Assembly (NCBI RefSeq): GCF_030272615.1
Contig: NC_081410.1
Location: forward strand, 570,665,152-570,729,151
Direction of reading: 5' to 3'
Source of the DNA: Cryptomeria japonica
Taxonomy: Eukaryota; Streptophyta; Pinopsida; Cupressales; Cupressaceae
DNA: 64,000 nt
The translations under genes were made by a program, and so were the position numbers. Shown one piece after another: positions 23,862 to 35,748 of the stretch. How positions within the stretch are numbered: position 1 is the first letter of the stretch; each line of letters starts with the position of its first letter. The notes below the pieces were generated by a model. It was not told the DNA's origin, did no database searches, and worked only from the letters and a program-made list of their open reading frames with translations.

Positions 23862-24480
23862 TGTCGTGTATCTGTGAAGTGTGTACCTATTATACCTGCA
23901 ACTGCAACACAAAACACTCAATAAATCATTGCAAGCAATGGTTAGAAAATTCATCAACGAAAGATAAAACCATAGCTACTCGATTTATTGCCTCCTAGTA
24001 AATGCAAGTATGAATTTTGCTCTCAGATCTGGTTATTCAAATTCTAGTGACTTGACTACACTTAAATGGAGGATTTAAATGATTAAGATGCATGATCTAG
24101 ATGAGATAATGATTTAAGCTATATGATTCTATGATATTGTTATGAAATAAGCTAGAATAAAGATGCAATTAAGCTAAAATTGAACATGACAACAATGCTA
24201 AGAAGGATTTGCTAAGAGTTATATGCCTATAGTAACAATGCATGAATGCAAATGAGATGAATCAATATGGGGCCCTTTGATCTTGAAAATGGGGTCTATT
24301 TATAGGATTTCCAAAGGCTAGGGGTGAGGCGGCAGGAATCAATGATCAAGATTGACTTGAAGATATCAATGGTTAAATTGGAGGATGTTGGCAAAGAGGT
24401 TGGATTAAAGAGGACAATTGGAGGTTGGTAGGAAAAGGGGTTGGATGAAAGGGGACAATGTCATCTTCAGACCATGTCTA
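23862..24480 (-). mobile_element. Element B 5' LTR (truncated)
   Basis: On the element strand the LTR ends ...GATACACGACA at 23,862 just before the primer site. Its upstream end is lost where a copia LTR fragment begins (boundary approximate). TATAAATAG lies at 24,296-24,305 (minus). Confidence 0.6.
24296..24305 (-). promoter_or_regulatory. TATA box of element B LTR
   Basis: CTATAAATAG on the minus strand, about 440 bp before the LTR end. Confidence 0.5.
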
Positions 24481-25186
24481 GGTGTATATAGTGCTATTAC
24501 TAGATCAAAAAACTTGTTGTTCTCTAAGCATTACAAGAGTTAAATCCCCTAATTGGGTAAGCTTTAATGGGCTTGGTGTTGTCTAAATTCTCTAACTAGG
24601 TGATCCATTAGCTTGGATTTGAAATCCTCGATTGAGGTTACTCCTAATAGGGTATTGCCTTTAACAGGGCACTATAGTCAATACCTTAACCGAGTGGTCC
24701 TTAACCGGATTTGTTCTTAATAGGACATTTTTGTAAAGCTTCTAACAAGGCTTGTCTCCTAATAGGGCAAACTTCAGAAGAGTTCAAAATACTTGTGGAT
24801 ATTCATCGCCACCGTGTTTGGGTTCCCACGTCAAAAATCATTATGTCAAGTGCTGAATGATTTTGTGGTTATATGTTTTGATATGGTTGATATGATTAGA
24901 TGACCTGAAGTGATCTGAAATGAGTTATTACTGATGTTAGTAAAGTGGTTTAATGTTTTGGTTTAATGGTATGTGAGTTTCAGATTTGTTACATTGTATC
25001 ATTGATGTTTTAGTCAACCGGTAAGCTTGACAGTGAAGTATCAATTTTTGTTACAGTTTTTAAACTGGTTAGTTTAGTAAACGGTTTATGAGTTGGGATT
25101 AAGTTTCATGAAAGTTTAGTTTTTTTTCTATCTACTGATTCACCCCCTCTGAGTAGTTTACCATATCCTTATTGTTTCATCATATT
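24481..25186 (+). mobile_element. Copia LTR fragment, G-related
   Basis: It carries repeated 'cctaatagggca'/'taaccgg' words and 'gtgtttgggttcccacgtcaa', then 'gattcaccccctctgag', the same landmarks as LTR G in opposite orientation. It ends near 'tttcatca' at 25,186 where element D's LTR begins. The left boundary is uncertain. Confidence 0.5.
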
Positions 25187-25363
25187 ATCACTATCTAGGT
25201 TATAGACCAGCTTAATGTAATGTGTTGTTGGAACTCCTCGATATGTTTCTAGGATGATTTATGGGTTGGATGATATTTTTTTGGCCTCAAGATAACATGT
25301 TTTATAATAATGTAATAGGTTTATTGTCTGGGTGCCCAACCTAATTGTTTGAGGTCTAGGGTT

Positions 25364-25395
<32 letters not shown>

Positions 25396-25980
25396 ATCTC
25401 ATTTTAGATCATGGTATGCAATCGAGTATTGTAATAATCATTCATGCAGAGGATTTGGTTGATCATAGGTGATTGAGTTGGGTATATGCAAGAGGGTTTA
25501 AGACCTCTGGTATTGAGCTTAACCCAAACTATACTCAAGCATAGGAGATGTTATTATTGCAGTTCATTCTTCCTTCTAGATTGTAGTATGGATTTCTTAT
25601 GTAGTCAGTGAGGCTCCTTTTGTGATCAGTAGTTTGCTCTAGGATTTTGGCCTTCTTGCAAGTGCAAGATCCTCAATTTATAATGACATACTTACTGCAG
25701 AAGTATTATCTAAATGTGGGTAGGCTTCCCACCATGGTTTTTCCTTTTACTAGGTTTTCCATGTACAAATATTGGTGTCATGTGGATGGTAACTATTCTC
25801 TAGTTGTTTCTTTGATCTTAATTGGTATATCTTTTTTTTCTGGTAATTGGTTTATGTATTCTGGTATTGATCTTATGTGTTACAGTAATAGACTTTTAAA
25901 TGCTTAAGGTTCCAGTAATCTGGTGACAACTGATTCACCCCCCCTCTTAGTTTTTCTCTGGTTATTTGAATTGTCTAACA
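25187..25980 (+). mobile_element. Element D 5' LTR (5'-truncated)
   Basis: It aligns to the 3' LTR of D from about 36,173 on ('actatctaggttata', 'ttggcactcctcgat'-like). About 425 bp are missing at the start. It ends GTCTAACA at 25,980 before a decayed primer site. It includes a (TA)n(GT)n run at 25,363-25,395, possibly the TATA region. Confidence 0.75.
25363..25395. repeat. (TA)n(GT)n microsatellite
   Basis: A TA run of about 8 units passes into GT of about 8 units inside the D LTR, at the position equivalent to the TATA region of element C's LTR ('tatatataaaaaccc'). Confidence 0.9.
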
Positions 25981-25981
25981 A

Positions 25982-25997
25982 TTCATATCAGAGAACC
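25982..25997 (+). other. Decayed primer binding site, element D
   Basis: TTCATATCAGAGAACC against initiator-Met TGGTATCAGAGC: the core ATCAGAG is kept. Confidence 0.6.
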
Positions 25998-26037
25998 GAT
26001 CCTCTCTGCAAAAGCTTAACCTCTTGAGTAAGATCCT

Positions 26038-27052
26038 ATGGCATCTAACAGTTCGAGTTCATTTAGTTCATTTGCATCTATCTTCCAGAGATAAATTCCT
26101 AGAATTGATGGAATAAATTACAATGTATGGAAGATTTAGATGGAGACTCATCTGAGATGTCTTGGTAAGGAAATCTGGGAAATCAATGAGAATGGTGTAA
26201 CTTATTTTAATCTGGAATCTTGAAATCCTCCTCTAGAAAAATTGGATAAGGAGCTTGAGAATGATTTTAGAGCTAGAGAAGCCCTCTTGTGTGCACTTTC
26301 TGATTAACAAAGGCTATATGGGACAAGTTGGACACTCTAAATGAAAGTGACCCTACTGTTAAGATTGCTAAACTTGATGGTTACTGGGTGAGATATGAAA
26401 CTTTGAATATTGAACAAGATGAAAGGATTACTGCATTTATGGAAAGGGTAAATGAAATTGTCATGCGAATTCAATGCTGTGTTGGATCTCTGGGTGAAAA
26501 TGAAATAGTTTCTAAAGTTTTGAGAGCTTTACCACTGACTTATAAGATGAAGGCTACTGCAATTAGTGAATTGATAACAATGGTTAATACTTCTGTCAAC
26601 AGGGATACCTTGATGGGAAATTATCTACTTTTGAGCATGAAGAATTTGGACCTTTTGGAGCTGTGAAGTTTGAACCTTCTTTTCATGCATTTACATCATC
26701 AATCGACAAGCAATATTGGAAAGTTTTGTATGCAAAGGAATTGGAAGATATGAAGATGGAAGATGAAGAATTTGAGCAACTTAAATCCCTATTTGCTATA
26801 AGAGTACCTAAAGGACCGATAGGAAGTAAGTATGAAGGAAAACCACCCATAAAAAATTTCACATTTAATAAGATAGGTCATTTTGCATCTAGATTTCCTG
26901 AAAGAAATTCAAGATTTGAAGAAAGAGATAGAATATCTTTTAAGCCTAACCCTAAATATCAGAACAAACATAAGTACAGGAGAAACAAAGGAAAATCATG
27001 TTACTTTGTTGATGATGAAGGTGTGATTGATTCCGATGATGAACCGACATAA
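26038..27052 (+). pseudogene. Element D gag
   Basis: ATG at 26,038 (MASNSSSSFSSFASIF) starts a copia gag with stops and frameshifts. Recognisable parts are IPRIDGINYNVWKI (the N-terminal DUF4219/UBN2-type segment) and the UBN2 middle ending near 26,660 (ERITAFMERVNEIVMRIQ). A decayed zinc knuckle, FTFNKIGHFASRFPE, follows near 26,860 with its Cys residues lost. A basic linker precedes the protease. Confidence 0.75.
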
Positions 27053-29816
27053 GACTCTGGTAGTGGTTCTAGCAATGGAAAGGAATGGGTGTTCCTAGCT
27101 ATCAAGGAAGATGATCTGGTAGTGGAAGGGAATGTACCTGAAGAAAAGGCCCTTGCTGCTAAAATTAAAGATAAGGATGAATGGGTAATTGACAGTGGAT
27201 GTTCACATCATATGACTGGATATAAAAGGAGGTTTCTATATTTGTAATAATTTGATGGTCATCTGGTTAGATTTGGAGATGACAAAGCATGCATGACCAA
27301 AGGAAGAGGAACTATAGCATTAGATGGTAAGCACAATATTGATAATGTTTATTATGTTGAAGGTTTAAGGCATAATATTTTTAGTGTAGGATATTTGGTG
27401 GATAAGGGATTTCAATTACAATTCAATGATGGAAAATGCAAGATCATTAATAGATCTAGATTGGAGATTGCTACCGGTACTCAGACAAAAGGTAATATAT
27501 TTTATTTGAATTGCGGCGAGAAGGCATGTTTGATTGCACAAATTGATGAGATTTGGCTTTTGCATAAATCCTATGTCATGTGAGTTTTGATTGCATGGTA
27601 AAGATCAGTTCAACTAAGGCAGTTAGAGATATGCCTAAGATTGTGAAGCCCTATAATCCAGTATGTAAGGAATGTCAAATGGGAAAATAGGTCAGAACCT
27701 CTTCTAAGAGTATACAAGACAAATCTAATGATGTTCTTGATTTTATTCATACTAATTTGTATGGTCTTGCTAGAATCAATTTTTTTCAAGCTGATAGATA
27801 TTTTATGCTAATAACTGATGATTATTCTAGAATGATGTGGGTTACTTTACTAAGGGAGAAATATGAGGCTTTTGAAAATTTAAAATATTTAAAGATAAGG
27901 TTGAAACTGAGACTGAAGATTAAGTGCTTAAGGTCAGATCATGGTGGAGAGTTTACATCTACTGAGTTTAATAACTTTTACAAGAAGCATGGCATGAGGA
28001 GACAATTTTCTGCTTCTCGGATACCTCAGCAGAATGGAGTTGTGGAAAGAAAGAATAAAACTATCTTGGATGTTGTTAGAACCATGATGATGGAAGCTAA
28101 TCTACCTCATATCTACTAGAGAGAAGAAGTGAGCACAAAATTTTATACATGCAACAAAGTTCATATCAAAGGAGAATCTGGTAAGACACCTTATGAGTTA
28201 TGGTTTGGCAATACACCTACACTTAAGTACTTTAGAATATTTGGTAGTAAATGTTATATCAAGAGAGATGATTTCATTGGAAATTTTGATCCTAGATGTG
28301 ATGAGGGAATATTTATTGGTTATTATAATGAAAGAAAAGCATATAGATTTTATAACAAAATTTGTGGAGAATTGTGGAGACCACTAATGTCAAGGTGGAT
28401 GAGAAGAATATAAGTCAAATTAGAACTTATGAGCAAGAACCGACAGTGGAAATGATCATAATTGAACCGGTAACACCTATACCAGAATAGAATGTTGAAC
28501 CAAATACTCTGACAGTATAAGAAAATTCAACAGTAACTAAATATCGGGGAAGAGGAACAAAGAATCAAAAGATTCCTAGGTATGTAAGGTTGAATCATTC
28601 AAAAGATCAGATCATTGGGGATAAGAACAAAGGAGTGATGACAAGAAGAAGATTGGTAGTTCATGAGGTATGTTTAATCTCTTAAGTTGAACCAGTATCA
28701 CTAACTGAAGCATTTAAAGATGAATGTTGGAAGAAATCTATGGAAGAATTAGATTAGATAGAAAAGAATAACACATGGACTTTAGTTCCCCAACCCAAAA
28801 ATAAGAATGTTATTGGAACTAAATAGATTTTAAGGAATAAATTAAATGAAGTTGGCCAAGTTGTGAGGAATAAAGATATAATGGTTTGTAAAGGATATTT
28901 TCAGACGAAAGGAATTGATTATGATGAAACATTTGCACCAGTAGCTAGGATTGAAGCTATAATATTATTTCTTGCCTATGTTGCACATAAAAAGTAAAAG
29001 GTTTATCAAATGGATGTTAAGTGTGCTTTTCTAAATGGAGATCTTGATGAGGAAGTTTATATTGAGAAACTTGATAATTTTTCACTTTCAGATGATAAAA
29101 ATATGGTCTGCAATTTAAAGAAAGCCTTATATGGATTGACATAGGCACCTAGAGATTGGTATGCAAGGTTGTACAAATATCTTTTAAAACTTAGTTTCAC
29201 TAAAGGTAATGCTAATAGTAATCTCTATTATAAAGTCCCTGATAATGATATACTAATTATTGAGCTCTTTGTTGATGACATCATTTTTGGAGGTGAGGAT
29301 AAGTTGTGCATGGAATTTTCTAATAATATGAAGAATGAATTTGAGATGTCTATGATTGGGGAAATAAAAATTTTCTTAGGTTTGTAGATTACTCAGACTG
29401 ATAAAGATATTTTCATTTGTAAAACTAAGTATGTTAGGGAGTTGTTGAAGAAATTTGGTCTTGAAAATTCTAAACAGGCTAGTACTCCTATGGTTACAAG
29501 TGATAAATTGACAAAGAAAGATGAATCAATATTGGTAAATCCTACAAGATACAAGTCTATGATTGGAGGTCTGCTATATTTGACTCAGACTGGACCGGAT
29601 ATAATTAATGCAATTTGCATTGCATCAAGATATAAAAGTGATCCTAGAGAAAATCATGAGAGTGAGGTGAAAAGTATTTTTAGGTACTTACAAGAAACAT
29701 CTAAATATGGTTTGTGGTATCCTAAAGATGATGACTTTACTTTATGACTAGGCAGGTGATGTTGATGACTAGAAGAGCACTTCTGGTGGAGCTTTCTTTC
29801 TTGGAAAGAAACTTAT
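27053..29816 (+). pseudogene. Element D pol: protease, integrase, RT, RNase H start
   Basis: Domains run in copia order. The protease active site is VIDSGCSHHMTG near 27,190. A pre-integrase segment follows (LRHNIFSVGYL). The integrase core has DDYSR (27,810), SDHGGEF (27,940) and NGVVERKN (28,040), giving D-D-E, followed by YELWFGNTPTLKYFRIFG. RT has [21 protein letters not shown] (29,010) and FVDDIIFGG (29,275). RNase H begins at 29,700 and is cut at 29,816 by element C (STSGGAFFLG). At least eight in-frame stops occur, several of them TAG where the family normally has Gln or Trp. Confidence 0.88.
29812..29816. other. Target-site duplication of element C, left copy (CTTAT)
   Basis: CTTAT at 29,812-29,816 is repeated at 34,989-34,993. 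Removing element C and one copy restores the RNase H reading across the junction. Confidence 0.9.
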
Positions 29817-31011
29817 TGTTGGAAACCAAGAACACTAAGAGAGGGGGGGTGGTGAATCAGTGTTCTACCGAAATAGACAATTTAAACCTTAATAACACAA
29901 TAACTCAAAAATCAATAAACATAAAATTATATAACAATAAGAAGTAATGCAACCACAAAGAAAACTCCATAAAACCATAGATTTATATTTGGAAAAACTC
30001 AAGGAGGAAAAACCATGGTGGGATTGGAGAACCACAATATCTATCCATTGATCAAATGAATAAATATTACAATAAAGGGCCTCCACTTGCAAGAAGGCCA
30101 ACAACCTAGAGCACATTAGTCATTGTACAAGGAGTCTCACTAACTACATAGAACATCGGACAACAATCCAGAATGAAGATTGAACTGCAAGTATAGATCT
30201 CCCATGTCAGAGTATAGTTTTGGTTAAGCTCAATACTGGAGGCCTAAAACCTCTTCCACAAACCCAAATTTATCTCCAATGATCAACCAAGTCCTCTTCC
30301 TGAATGATTATTACATTATTCGCTCCTTACATATCTATATTCCTTACATACATATATTTCCCATGATCTACAATGAGATATTACATCATATATATAAAAA
30401 CCCTTGACCACAAACAATAAGGTCGGCCACCAGACAATAAAATAATTACATAATTACAAAACATGTCGCCTTGAGACCAAAAAAATAATATCCAACCCAT
30501 AATACATCCCGGAAACACATCGAGAATTCCAATCCACATGTCACATTAAGTTGGTTGATAACCTAGATAAATCTGGACCCAATTTAGTTCCACACATGCT
30601 AAAGTAATGATATCAATCAACCAAGTCTTGAACATGATCACCATTAGCATCCTAAATCTCTACTAGAATTTGTACCAACACCACTTATGCATAACATCAA
30701 AGATCTTCAACAAAGCTCTGTCGGTGAAACCCACACCAGAATGCCAAACCAAGCTAGCCAGTATCCAGGATAGCATCTGATTACCAGATCAAAACCAACT
30801 GACTAAAAATGACTATGGATAGAAGATTAAAGCCAATTCCATAAGCCAAAACATACTAGAGCATACCTAATCAACATGATCTAATCCAACTAGAAACCAA
30901 ACAACCTACCAGAACTAGAAGGATACTAGTAAAGCATCCATAATAGCTAGTGTTGTCATCAATGACAAAACATCAATGTAAAACATAATCAATTCCTCCA
31001 AATGGCCAACA
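29817..31011 (-). mobile_element. Element C 3' LTR
   Basis: 1,195 bp, collinear with 33,782-34,988. It starts TGTTGGAAACCAAGAAC and ends ATGGCCAACA. A polypurine tract (AAAGGGGGAGAT, minus) adjoins at 31,012. Confidence 0.92.
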
Positions 31012-31430
31012 ATCTCCCCCTTTGGCATTGATGAAAACACTAGATGTTAAAAAAATCCAAGTGCCAAGAAATGCCAAACAAGTCTCCCCCAATGGAAGAT
31101 AACCAACAATCTCCCACAATGTGATATGATAATGAAGTTCTAAACAAAATATCTTTGCACCGATTAACCATCCATAGATCTGAACCAAGCTCCCCCAATG
31201 GGATACAACCAACCTGAAATTTGATTCCTTCTTGTGCCAATAATCTCCCCCTAAGACTAATATCTTGATTAAGCTCTGTATTACAATAAGTATATCTCCC
31301 TCTAATATATATAACTCCTTATATTTTTTTCACATGAATATCTCTCCCCCTTTGACATCAATGTCAAGAATCTGACATAAATATCAAAGAAAAAACAAAA
31401 ACCACTGAATCAGAAGACTGAATACTCCCC
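31012..31430 (-). promoter_or_regulatory. Clustered polypurine tracts of element C
   Basis: Plus-strand CTCCCCC-type blocks lie at about 31,014, 31,083, 31,190, 31,243, 31,343 and 31,424. The one touching the LTR is followed by TTTGGCATTGATG. Similar tracts occur in D, E and F. Confidence 0.75.
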
Positions 31431-31559
31431 CAGAGTAATAGCATCACCACATCAATGCAAAATGAATGATAGCTCTGATAATACATACTGGAATGATGTC
31501 AATCAACATCACTCAAGTCTCCACCGAAGGGGCAAAAACTTACAACGTGTCTCACAAAT

Positions 31560-32431
31560 GCTCAAACAATTCCTCAAACCAATCTAACTTTATTTACTTT
31601 CACCTACTCCTTCAAAAAATTATACATGATAGAAATACTGGCTGACAATAGTAGTAGAGTTATTATAGTGAAAAACTACCAGTACAATACAATCCAGTCA
31701 TATATCCTTCAACATACGTTTCATCCATAGAACCTATGTACAATTAGTACCAGCAACAAAATACTCAGCTTCAATAGTAGATAAAGAAGTACACAACTAT
31801 TTCGGTTGATCCATGAAACCAGCTTCTTCCCAGGTAAGAAAGCTTCACTGGTGAGCCTACCCGGTTACATATATCTCTCACCCAATCCACATCTGATCAT
31901 GCTCAAGGTGTAAAGTCATCATAAAACAAAAACCATACTAGATAATCCTTAAAAATATATGAAAATCCTAGCTACTAGAGCAAGGATTAAACATAATCAA
32001 TTCCTTCCTTCTCATCATTTGCCAACCTTCTTCTTGTCCAATTATCTGATCTCTTGAATGATTCAACCTTAAATACCTAGGAATCTTTTGACTCTCTGTT
32101 CCTCTTCCCTGTTCTTCAATTACTGTTTAATTTTTTGATACTACCGGAGTGACTGGTTCAACATTCATTTCCAGTAAAGGTGTGACCATTTTAGTTAAGA
32201 CCATTTCCACTACCGGTTCTTTCTCTTGTTATAACATCTATATGCTTTGCTTTCATTCAAATAACCAAGAAATATTCTTTCATCACATCTAGGATCATAT
32301 TTTCCAGTAATATCATCTCTCCTGATATAACATTTACTACCAAAGATTATGAAATACTTAACTATAAATGTATTGACAAACCATAATTCATAAAATGACT
32401 TACCGGTAAACCAAACTAGATCCAAGATCAA
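31560..32431 (-). pseudogene. Element C pol remnant: integrase C-terminus joined to RNase H
   Basis: Minus-strand 32,431-32,215 reads GKSFYELWFVNT, YFIIFGSKCYIRRDD and YDPRCDERIFLGY, matching D's integrase tail. After a decayed linker, 31,830-31,720 reads LCTSLSTIEAEYFVAG and VLWMKRMLKDI, the end of copia RNase H. RT between them is missing, so an internal deletion has joined the two. Confidence 0.75.
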
Positions 32432-32749
32432 TAAATCTTTGTTGGTTAATCATGAGACTGACTTCCAAAGATCTGAAACAGGTTTTTAGACCACTACTAG
32501 GGGCAATGCAAGATCTATCATCAATTTGCCTCCCCCTAAGGTGAATGCCTTAGTTACCAGATGAGTTTCCTACCAATGTAGGAATAATATTCTTTGTCAA
32601 TTGAGTAACTGGAATATATCCTTCGCCAAATGAACATCTGGGGAAATTGATTCTACCAGTTGAGCCTCAAACCTCATAACCCACTTCTTCTCATGTTCTT
32701 TCTAAGTGTCATCAACCTTCTATTTTTCCTTCTCATTAGGTTTATCACT

Positions 32750-33760
32750 TCATGCTGGTGGATTCTTGCTTCTACAAAATTTCACAATATGTCCCACTTT
32801 GTTGCATGCATAACAAGTGACACTTTTCTTCTGAATTGCCTTACTGTAACCTTGACCATTCCTCTTCTTGCATTGACTAGCCATATGTCCAAACCTTCCA
32901 CATGAATAACATTTCACATTCATTCTACAATCTTCTATTCTATGATCATACTTCTTACAATTTGAACATTCACTAGGAGTTGCATCATTATTTTGATTTT
33001 CTCTATTTCTACAATGCCTAGCCATATGACCAAATATATTGCAAATAAATCATCTAGCATTAAATTTATATGCATTGAGTTGCCTTAAAAGTGACCTCTG
33101 ATTCCGGTTGACCTTCTGATCTTCATTTGCAGTATCGAATCTCTCTCCATGCTTAAATACAAGACCTCTAGTGTCTCCAGTGTCCCTCTAATCCTTCAAT
33201 AATTCATCAAGCTTAGAAAAACTAATCTTGAATTTATCTTTGTATTCATTTGTAATAGTTAGATCATCTCTTAGGATTGTTATCATTTTTTCCAATTCTT
33301 TTCTCATTGTTTTATGATTGTACCAATTTAGTTCTCAACATATCATTCTCATGAACCAACCTAATGCATTCCTCAAATCTGTCTTTTAAAGGTAGAGAAA
33401 TATTTTCTTCACTCTTCTTCCAGTCTTTAATCAATTTTGGCATCCTCATAGTTAGCGCTTGCATTTCATTCCTCATGACCATATTATCGTGACTCAACCT
33501 CTAACATCTTTCATGAAGGGCATCTTTCTCTTCATTATCCTAATTTTGCAGAAGTTCCTTCCTCCCAGCTTGAACATATTACAACTTCTCCTATAGGATA
33601 AGAATGAACTCCTTGGTAGAATTCAATTCATTTTGTAACTTTAATTTATTCATCCTTTCAACATCATAATCTTAAAGTGCTACCTCAAGTTGTTTCTCCA
33701 AAATCATATCCATGGATTCCGGATTTAGGATCTCCCTCAAGCTATTAAAATTCCTTCGAG
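32750..33760 (-). pseudogene. Element C gag remnant: coiled coil and four CCHC knuckles
   Basis: Downstream of the primer site the minus strand encodes a Leu/Glu/Lys coiled coil broken by stops (33,700-33,250). A knuckle array at 33,050-32,760 follows: ICNIFGHMARHC (first Cys lost), CSNCKKYDHRIEDC, CYSCGRFGHMASQC and CYACNKVGHIVKFC. The last three keep the C-C-H-C residues. The N-terminal gag domain is missing, as in element F. Confidence 0.8.
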
Positions 33761-33766
33761 GCACAA

Positions 33767-33780
33767 GGCTCTTATACCAA
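33767..33780 (-). other. Primer binding site, element C
   Basis: On the minus strand TTGGTATAAGAGCC follows the LTR end; one change from the initiator-Met site. Confidence 0.85.
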
Positions 33781-33781
33781 T

Positions 33782-34988
33782 TGTTGGAAACCAAGAACAT
33801 TGAGAGGGGGTGGGGGGGGGGGGGTTGACTCAGTATTCTATCGGAATGGAGAATTTAAACCTTAATAACATAATAACTTAGAAATCAATAAATATAAAAG
33901 CATATAACAATAAGTAGTAATGTAACCACAAAGATAAACACCATAACACCATAGATTTATATATGAAAAAAGTAAAAAGGAGGAAAAACCACGGTGGGAT
34001 TGGAGACCCACAATATCTATCCACTGATCAGATGAATAAATATTACAATAAGGGGCCTACACTTGTAGGCAAGCCAACAACCTAGAGCACACTTCTCATC
34101 ACAGAAGGAGTCTCACTAACTACATAGAACATCAAACAACAATCTAGAATGAAGATAGAACTACAAGTATAGCATATTACATGCCTAAGTATAGATCTGG
34201 TTAAGCTCAATATCTGAGGCCTAAAACCTCTTCCACAAACCCAACTCCATCTTGAATGATCGACCAAGTCCTCTACTTGAATGATTATTACATTATTCGC
34301 TCCTTACATATCCATATCCCTTACATACATATATTTCCCATGATCTACAATGAGATCTTACGTCACATATATACAAACCCTCAACCACAAACAATAAGGT
34401 CGACCACTGGACAATAAAACAATTACATAATTATAAAACATGTTGGCCTGAGACCAAACAAATAATATCCAACCCATAATATATCATAGAAACACATCAA
34501 GAAGTCCAATCCACACGTTACATTAAGTTGTTCCATAACCTAGATAAACTGGGAGCCAATTTAGGTCCACACACACTAAAGCAATGATCCCAATAAACCA
34601 AGTCTCAAAAATGATCACCATGAGTATCCTGAATCTCTACTAGAAGCCGCACCAACACCACTTATGCATAACATCAAGGATCTTCGATAAAGCTCTGTCG
34701 GTGAAACCCTCACCAGAACACCAAACCAAGTTAGCCAACATCCAGGATAACATCCGATCACCAAATAAAAACCAATTGACTGAACATGAGCATGAATAGC
34801 AGATCAAAGACAATTCCATAAGCCAAAACATATGGGAGCATATACCTGATCAACATGATCTAATCCAACTAGAAAACAAAAAACCTACCGAGACTAGAAG
34901 GATACTGGTAAAGCATCCAAAATAGCTAGTGTTGACATCAATGACAAAACATCAATGCAACACAATCAATTCCTCCAAATGGCCAAAA
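33782..34988 (-). mobile_element. Element C 5' LTR
   Basis: 1,207 bp partner of 29,817-31,011. The outer end is GGCCAAAA instead of GGCCAACA, one change. A G(n) tract at 33,805-33,826 expands the 'gagaggggg' landmark. Confidence 0.92.
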
Positions 34989-35381
34989 CTTATTTCATGG
35001 ATCAACAAGAAATAGTCATGTACTTCCTTATCTACTGCTAAAGCTAAGTATGTTGTTGTTGCTACAATTTGTATACAAGTTCTATGGATGAAGCAAATGT
35101 TAAAGGACATAAAAGTGCATTGCAATGAACTGGTAGTTATTCACTATGATAACACTATTGCTATAGACATATAAAAGAATTTGGTATTCCACTCTAAGAC
35201 AAAGCACATATCTATCAAATACAACTTTTTAAAAGAAAAGGTGGAAGTAAATGAAGTTAGATTGGTTTATGTGAACACTAAAGAGTATTTTGCAGACATC
35301 TCCACTAAACCTTTTCTTAAGGAATCATTTGAGTACCTTAGACACAGATTAGGGGTTTCTGCCCCTCCAGTAGAAACCTGA
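34989..35381 (+). pseudogene. Element D RNase H, continuation after element C
   Basis: It resumes directly after the CTTAT repeat with SWINKKQSCTSLSTAKAKY, VLWMKQMLKDIK, YDNTIAIDI, HSKTKHISIKYNFL and ADISTKP, the standard C-terminal half of copia RNase H. It ends at a TGA near 35,381. One in-frame TAA is present. It fits onto the 29,700-29,816 part once element C is removed. Confidence 0.9.
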
Positions 35382-35460
35382 TTGATGGTATTTAGCATGA
35401 GTCTGGTATGCATTATGAGAGTTATTATTCATTCTGGATTGATGTGGTCATGCTACTACT

Positions 35461-35748
35461 CAGGGGGAGTAGTTAGTCTTGTGATTTAGTGGTTTATGAT
35501 TTTACTTTGATATTTATGTCAGATATTTGACATTGATGTCAAAGGGGGAGATATATCCATGTGAAAAAATTAAGGAGTTATATACATTAGGGGTAGAAAT
35601 TTGGAGAACTTAACTAAGATATCATCTACAGGGAGAGTATGAATCAGAACTTCATTGCTATATTCTTGTGTGGGAGATTTGTTTGGCATTTCTTGGCACT
35701 TGGATATTTTTCACATCTAGTACTACCATCAATTCCAAAGGGGGAGAT
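35461..35748 (+). promoter_or_regulatory. Clustered polypurine tracts of element D
   Basis: CAGGGGGAG (35,461), AAAGGGGGAG (35,541) and AAAGGGGGAGAT (35,737-35,748), the last touching the LTR. Confidence 0.75.

Larger units (their letters stand above)
29817..34988 (-). mobile_element. Element C: internally deleted copia nested in D
   Basis: It has two ~1.2-kb LTRs with TG...CA ends, 5-bp duplication CTTAT, primer site and polypurine tract, all in minus orientation. The 2.77-kb interior keeps the gag coiled coil and zinc knuckles, an integrase C-terminal piece and a bit of RNase H. Protease, integrase core and RT are deleted. Its LTR resembles D's LTR, so C is a non-autonomous relative that inserted into a family member. 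Confidence 0.92.
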
